DNA of 64,000 nt from JASUTC01 sp964604305. GTDB lineage: Bacteria; Thermotogota; Thermotogae; MWEM01. This document shows, in pieces, positions 60,440 to 64,000 of the stretch; within the stretch, counting starts at the first letter, position 1; the number at the start of each line of letters is the position of its first letter. Under the pieces are notes generated by a model, which saw only the letters and a list, made by a program, of their open reading frames with translations, was not told the DNA's origin and did not search any database. The stretch lies in the NCBI GenBank assembly GCA_964604305.1, contig CAZRYM010000004.1, forward strand, positions 9,952 to 73,951, given 5' to 3'. The position numbers and the translations under genes were made by a program.

Positions 60440-61531
60440 TCAGGATTCAAGAACTTTTTTTCTAACCCTTTTAAGTACTCTGTAGTTCCAATCTCTAATA
60501 TTTTTCAAAGGATTTTTCCCAAAGAAGACACTTAAAGGTAATTCTCCCAATTCTTTATGAAGATAAGCTTCAAACTGTTTTCTTGATTTATGGTCTTTAG
60601 AGGGAATGATCTCATCCAAATGGACAGTGAATTGTTCTTCAATGGGTCTGAAAATTTTATCTAATTCCTTTACTTCATGGAAAGAACTTTTTGAGAAGGC
60701 CGCTTTCATCTCTGTGAAAAGCTTTCTGATTGATAAGTCAGTTAATAAGGTGATATCACTTCTGTCATCAGTCGTTTTTGTCAATAAAACCACAAGTATT
60801 TGCCATGGATAGCCACCTTCAAGTACAATTTGTTCTAAAAGAAAGCTTTCATAAGCAGTTTTCTCCTGGATTTCATCAGGAGATGGGTCGGAAGAAATAG
60901 CCCAAAAAACTGTTCCGGCTTCGTCTTCATCGTATTCGTTAAAATCTGAGACTAACCTTTCCGGGCGAGAGATTTCATCTTTAATTAAATTATTGGCAAT
61001 TGATATCAAATAACTGAAAAGCGTTCCTTTATATGGATCAAAATTATCAATGTATCGTTCAAATCTTTGAAAGGACTCCAGCATGAGATCATGACATCTT
61101 GAATTAAAATATTCAGTTCCTTTTTTTCCGAAAAGATTCTTTGCAATATAGGATTTGATGGGAAGATTATAAAGCCTGTATAGCTCGTACATTCCCGATT
61201 GCTTGTGTTTTGTAATCATATTTAATAGTAGTAAATCAATGCTAATACCAAACAACCAAGAACGAAAAATATCTATTGGTTCTTTTTTTTCTTTATCAAG
61301 CAGCAAACTGTTGATTCTTGACCAGGACACATTGCAGGTAGTTGTGATGGTTTTCGAAATCAACTTATTCATACTTTTGTTATCGTTTATTTTTTCCTTA
61401 AGGTCTTTTTTAAATCGGAGCATTATTCTGGCTTTAAGCCTTGTAGAGAGAAAATGTGTTTGTTCATTACTGAATTTCATATACTCAACATGAATACTTT
61501 TTACATCATCAATCAGTTGTTCTTGAGCCAT
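60440..61531 (-). CDS. ECF-type sigma factor-like protein with non-standard extension
   Basis: 363 residues. The region of about 115-190 matches sigma-70 region 2: a helix with SFQRFERYIDNFDPYKGTLFSYL and the following IANNLIKDEIS correspond to the conserved core and -10 recognition helices. The last 45 residues (LPLSVFFG..., RVLKRVRKKVLES) resemble a region 4 helix-turn-helix end. Residues 1-110 and the roughly 100 residues between regions 2 and 4 are unusual for an ECF factor. ECF sigma factors direct RNA polymerase to stress genes; here it would do so under control of the downstream genes. The start is an ATG preceded by GGAGG. Recognition of the family is by sequence pattern only. Confidence 0.7.
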   Translation of the reverse strand: MAQEQLIDDVKSIHVEYMKFSNEQTHFLSTRLKARIMLRFKKDLKEKINDNKSMNKLISKTITTTCNVSWSRINSLLLDKEKKEPIDIFRSWLFGISIDLLLLNMITKHKQSGMYELYRLYNLPIKSYIAKNLFGKKGTEYFNSRCHDLMLESFQRFERYIDNFDPYKGTLFSYLISIANNLIKDEISRPERLVSDFNEYDEDEAGTVFWAISSDPSPDEIQEKTAYESFLLEQIVLEGGYPWQILVVLLTKTTDDRSDITLLTDLSIRKLFTEMKAAFSKSSFHEVKELDKIFRPIEEQFTVHLDEIIPSKDHKSRKQFEAYLHKELGELPLSVFFGKNPLKNIRDWNYRVLKRVRKKVLES

Positions 61532-61605
61532 ATTTGACCTCCGAAAAAGAGACTTTTCTGGTATTTTTACTATTTTAACATATGAATAGAGTTATGAGAT
61601 TTTGA

Positions 61606-62310
61606 TTAAGTGAAGATACTTTGAATTTCACTTTCAGAAAGCTCCCTATATTCACCTGGAGACAATGTTTTGTCTAAACAAAGAGATCCTATTGCTACTC
61701 TTTCAAGTTGAATCACCTGTGAATCGACCGCTTCAAACATTCTCTTTACCTGGTGGTATTTACCTTCTGTTATTCCTAACTGAATGGTATAAATTTTTTT
61801 GCGTTCTTCTAAAATATCAAAGAAAGTAACTGGTTTTGTTAAAAAGTCCTTTGATAGTTTTATGCCATTGTGGAACAATGAGGTTCTTTCAGGATTGAAA
61901 TTCTTTACAACTACTTGGTATGTTTTTGTTATATCTTTTGTTGGGGAAATGATCGAGTGAATAATGTCGCCTTCGGTACTTAAGATCAGCAGACCAGTTG
62001 AATCGACATCTAATCTTCCTGCTATAGCATATTTGGGATGAGGTGGTTCGATTAATTCTATGACCGATGGATAGTCGGCTTCGCTTTCGTTAGAAGATAC
62101 ATAACCTTTTGGCTTGTTCATCATAATGGTACCAAAGGGTTTAGAAGTCAGATGTTTTCCGTATATTTCAATTCTCATATTTGAATTAACTTTTTTTGAA
62201 GGGTCAGTACAAATAACACTATCAACGGATATGTCCCCTCTTTTTATCAGTTTCTTTATCTCACTTCTTGATCCATAACCCGCATTGGAGATGAATTTAT
62301 CTAGTCTCAT
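61606..62310 (-). CDS. rsuA: 16S rRNA pseudouridine synthase
   Basis: 234 residues. An N-terminal S4 RNA-binding domain (MRLDKFISNAGYGSRSEIKKLI) is followed by the pseudouridine synthase domain with the catalytic Asp in AGRLDVDSTGLLIL and NKPKGYVSS. RsuA acts on U516 of 16S rRNA; RluB/E/F relatives modify 23S rRNA, so the exact target is inferred. Its start overlaps the stop of the preceding gene. Confidence 0.9.
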   Translation of the reverse strand: MRLDKFISNAGYGSRSEIKKLIKRGDISVDSVICTDPSKKVNSNMRIEIYGKHLTSKPFGTIMMNKPKGYVSSNESEADYPSVIELIEPPHPKYAIAGRLDVDSTGLLILSTEGDIIHSIISPTKDITKTYQVVVKNFNPERTSLFHNGIKLSKDFLTKPVTFFDILEERKKIYTIQLGITEGKYHQVKRMFEAVDSQVIQLERVAIGSLCLDKTLSPGEYRELSESEIQSIFT

Positions 62311-63179
62311 TACCAGTTTCTACTCCCTCTGGCATGGTATATTTCAGAGCAAATCAATCTTATTCTTTCAAGGATGAAATCTTCTGTAGAATGAATTAGA
62401 TAACCTGTCGCAAACTTGTTCAAGTCAATTATTCTCGGATCTTTGGCAAAAACAACTGAACGGTCATTTACCGGTGTATTTAAAGGTTGATGAAAAACTT
62501 CGAAATCTTCAAGAGAAAATCTTTTTTTTAATTTGATTATTGAAGCTATTAACAATTCTTGTCGCAAGAGTTCTTCATCATTTAATTTCTGATACCATCT
62601 CCAATCCAGCTTATTGAGCAATGAAGAATAAAACAAAACCTTACCTGAAGAGTCTATGACTGGAAGTTCCATATTTTGAAGTTTGGATTGGTCTTCTTCT
62701 GTTTGTTCTAAAAGTATCACTGGGAAGATCTTTCTGTAACTCAAATTCAAAATGAGAGAATCGTCTATGCCAAATTTCGCACTTAAAACAGGAAATATTC
62801 CCCCGGCAGTTAAACCATTTGCTATCCATTCGATTGTTTGAGAAGCTTTGAAAGACGTTGTTGAAAAAAAAGGGGCTATCTGGCTGTCAAAATGCCCATG
62901 CAAGTCGTCTAATTCATCTGAAAGCAACTGTGCATATCCTATGATACAAGCGTGAGTATTAGCTTCTTTAGCTTTTTGAGCTAACAATAAACCGAAATCA
63001 TTTAGGATTTTGGGATCTGTAATACTACCCAAGGCAAAAGGAGATACCTCCTTAAAAAAATAGGGTAGTTCAGGATAGTATATCCGATAACCGCATTCTG
63101 TAGTGATTATTTTTTCTGCAAAATTAAGTGAGCAAATCAAAAAAAATATGACTAAGTATGTGAAAAACGCCCTCTTCAT
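62310..63179 (-). CDS. Secreted protein with GH3-like (NagZ-type) domain, probably divergent
   Basis: 289 residues from the ATG at 63179, which begins a signal peptide (MKRAFFTYLVIFFLICSL); the longer frame upstream of that lies inside the next gene. The central part (residues of about 60-180) follows the N-terminal domain of glycoside hydrolase family 3: DPKILNDFGLLLAQKAKEANTHACIIGYAQLL, then FFSTTSFKASQTIEWIANGLTAGGIFPVLSAKFG. It is short and the catalytic Asp/His region is not clear, so it may be inactive. It is proposed to bind or degrade cell-wall sugars. It overlaps the HAD gene by 56 nt and the rsuA start. Confidence 0.45.
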   Translation of the reverse strand: MKRAFFTYLVIFFLICSLNFAEKIITTECGYRIYYPELPYFFKEVSPFALGSITDPKILNDFGLLLAQKAKEANTHACIIGYAQLLSDELDDLHGHFDSQIAPFFSTTSFKASQTIEWIANGLTAGGIFPVLSAKFGIDDSLILNLSYRKIFPVILLEQTEEDQSKLQNMELPVIDSSGKVLFYSSLLNKLDWRWYQKLNDEELLRQELLIASIIKLKKRFSLEDFEVFHQPLNTPVNDRSVVFAKDPRIIDLNKFATGYLIHSTEDFILERIRLICSEIYHARGSRNW

Positions 63180-63945
63180 TATTTGTTTTTTCCAAACAGA
63201 GATCAGCAGCTTCTTTAAGTTTTTCAGTTGCATTTGCCATTGCAATGGAATAGCCCACCACCTCGAATGCAAAAATATCATTATCCCCATCTCCAATCAT
63301 GATAGCCCTTTGCGGATCAAGGTTTAAATAATTAAGTAGTTCTACTACTGCGATTCCTTTATTTGTGGTTTTGGGGATATAATCAAGATAGATAGAAAAG
63401 GATTTAAAAATGTTTGTCTTTTTTGAAAAAAGCTCTTGACTTTCTTTTTCAATATCCGCAAGAAATTCAGAATTTCCTATTGCCAGAATTTTATCTACTT
63501 TCTCACCTTTTTTGATCAGTTCTGAAAGATTTTCAACCACTTCATAGTTCATCCCAGCATGAGCAGAATAGTCTTTAATTTTTTCATTCTCCTCTTCCAC
63601 CAACAATTTATTATTAATGTAGGCTTGTCTGTGACATCCTTTTCTTCTGAGGTATTCGACAATTTCGACTGCTGTGTCACTTTCAATAAAATGATGAAAT
63701 ATAGGCTCTTTTTTTTCAGGTATTGTTATAAGACTTCCATTGTAGCTGACAATTGGAAATTGATCAGTTTCAAAATATTTGTTAATAATATGTTTTGCTG
63801 ATCCAAGCATTCTGCCAGTACAGAATATAATCACGACACCTTTTTCGTGTATTTTTTTTAGTAAACCGACAGTGTTTTTGGACACCCTTAATTCATCATC
63901 CAGAATTGTCCCGTCTATATCAAGAATTACAGTGTTGAAAGTCAA
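63124..63945 (-). CDS. Cof-type HAD-superfamily phosphatase
   Basis: 273 residues. Motif I ILDIDGTILDDE (Asp9 and Asp11), motif II IIFCTGRML, the Lys in motif III (TTNKGIAV) and motif IV IGDGDNDIFAFEVVGYSIAMANATEKLKEAA place it in the Cof/IIB HAD subfamily, which dephosphorylates sugar phosphates, FMN precursors and similar small molecules. The start is a TTG at 63945 following GGGAG. Its end overlaps the signal-peptide start of the next gene by 56 nt. Confidence 0.9.
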   Translation of the reverse strand: MTFNTVILDIDGTILDDELRVSKNTVGLLKKIHEKGVVIIFCTGRMLGSAKHIINKYFETDQFPIVSYNGSLITIPEKKEPIFHHFIESDTAVEIVEYLRRKGCHRQAYINNKLLVEEENEKIKDYSAHAGMNYEVVENLSELIKKGEKVDKILAIGNSEFLADIEKESQELFSKKTNIFKSFSIYLDYIPKTTNKGIAVVELLNYLNLDPQRAIMIGDGDNDIFAFEVVGYSIAMANATEKLKEAADLCLEKTNNEEGVFHILSHIFFDLLT

Positions 63946-64000
63946 TATTTTTCTGCTCCCTTCAATTGAGTAATAACAGGTTGTCTCAGTTGTCCTTTTT
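63942..64000 (-). CDS. Partial coding sequence, C-terminal end of an unknown gene
   Basis: In one minus-strand frame the last 18 codons before the window edge read KGQLRQPVITQLKGAEKY and then stop at TGA (63944-63942), which overlaps the TTG start of the Cof-type gene (TTGA). This overlap is like other joints in the window, so it probably is the end of a real gene. The family cannot be recognised from so few residues. Confidence 0.45.
   Translation of the reverse strand, partial: KGQLRQPVITQLKGAEKY

Noticed and set aside
56640..61531. Possibility that the CHAT cluster is a type III-E CRISPR (Craspase) locus
   Set aside because: No CRISPR repeats, no gRAMP/Cas7-11 or other cas gene within the window; only the TPR-CHAT and sigma-like parts are similar, so the comparison is kept as analogy.

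Overview
The window is AT-rich (roughly mid-thirties percent G+C by eye), gene-dense bacterial chromosome with strong GGAGG-type ribosome binding sites and frequent TTG starts. The gene content points to a Gram-negative-type anaerobe, most likely a mesophilic or moderately thermophilic member of the Thermotogota (Petrotoga/Kosmotoga-like). Supporting clues are a Thermotoga/archaeal-type adenosylhomocysteinase, an S-adenosylhomocysteine/methylthioadenosine deaminase, TldD/TldE, an Lpt-type permease, L-cysteine desulfidase and sucrose-type glycoside enzymes. This placement is inference; there is no rRNA in the window. I see no CRISPR array, tRNA, insertion sequence or prophage. The one RNA gene is a tmRNA.

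Layout. 1-599: start of an LptF/LptG permease (minus). 740-7461 (plus): a secreted alpha/beta hydrolase with a consensus promoter, then an overlapping trio (GH13_18 phosphorylase, four-helix membrane protein, membrane-anchored Hsp70-like ATPase) and a small secreted protein. 7475-14874 (plus): ahcY, a divergent purH, pheS, pheT, queD, an orphan MrpF-like membrane protein and a Fur regulator. 14918-18551 (minus): YlxP, an orphan FecE/BtuD-type ATPase and a secreted HExxH/beta-propeller protein. 18628-22192 (plus): malic enzyme, PfkB sugar kinase and a sucrose-phosphate-synthase-like glycosyltransferase. 22200-22554 (minus): tmRNA with its own promoter.

22618-36308 (minus) is a tightly packed run of 14 genes with gaps of at most about 20 nt. 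It runs from a FliT-like protein through MtaD, a site-2 protease, HD-GYP, GlpP, a DUF4139 protein, YqeK, RlmN, Lgt, DnaB, a radical SAM enzyme, TldD and TldE to CoaE. 36418-52364 (plus) carries a BMP-type binding protein, an FKBP isomerase, a 46-residue protein too short for usual gene finding, HAD/MFS/S41-like genes, a REC-HPt protein with a BTAD regulator, serS, cyuA, recQ, rsmD, a ROK glucokinase, argF and plsC.

52394-64000 (minus) ends the window. It holds gpsA, tyrA, and a four-gene cluster made of an ECF-like sigma factor, a soluble zinc-finger protein, a TPR-CHAT caspase-like protease and a Cas4-like nuclease/XPD helicase. After these come rsuA, a GH3-like secreted protein, a Cof-type HAD phosphatase and the last codons of another gene.

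The best candidate for an undescribed system is the sigma / zinc-finger / TPR-CHAT cluster (56640-61531). Its parts recall the TPR-CHAT protease, cleaved partner and sigma factor of type III-E CRISPR (Craspase), but here there is no CRISPR. Other notable points are a PurH whose AICAR-transformylase half has lost its recognisable active-site motif, a perfect 14-bp terminator-like hairpin inside the phosphorylase gene, and a REC-HPt protein next to a BTAD regulator.
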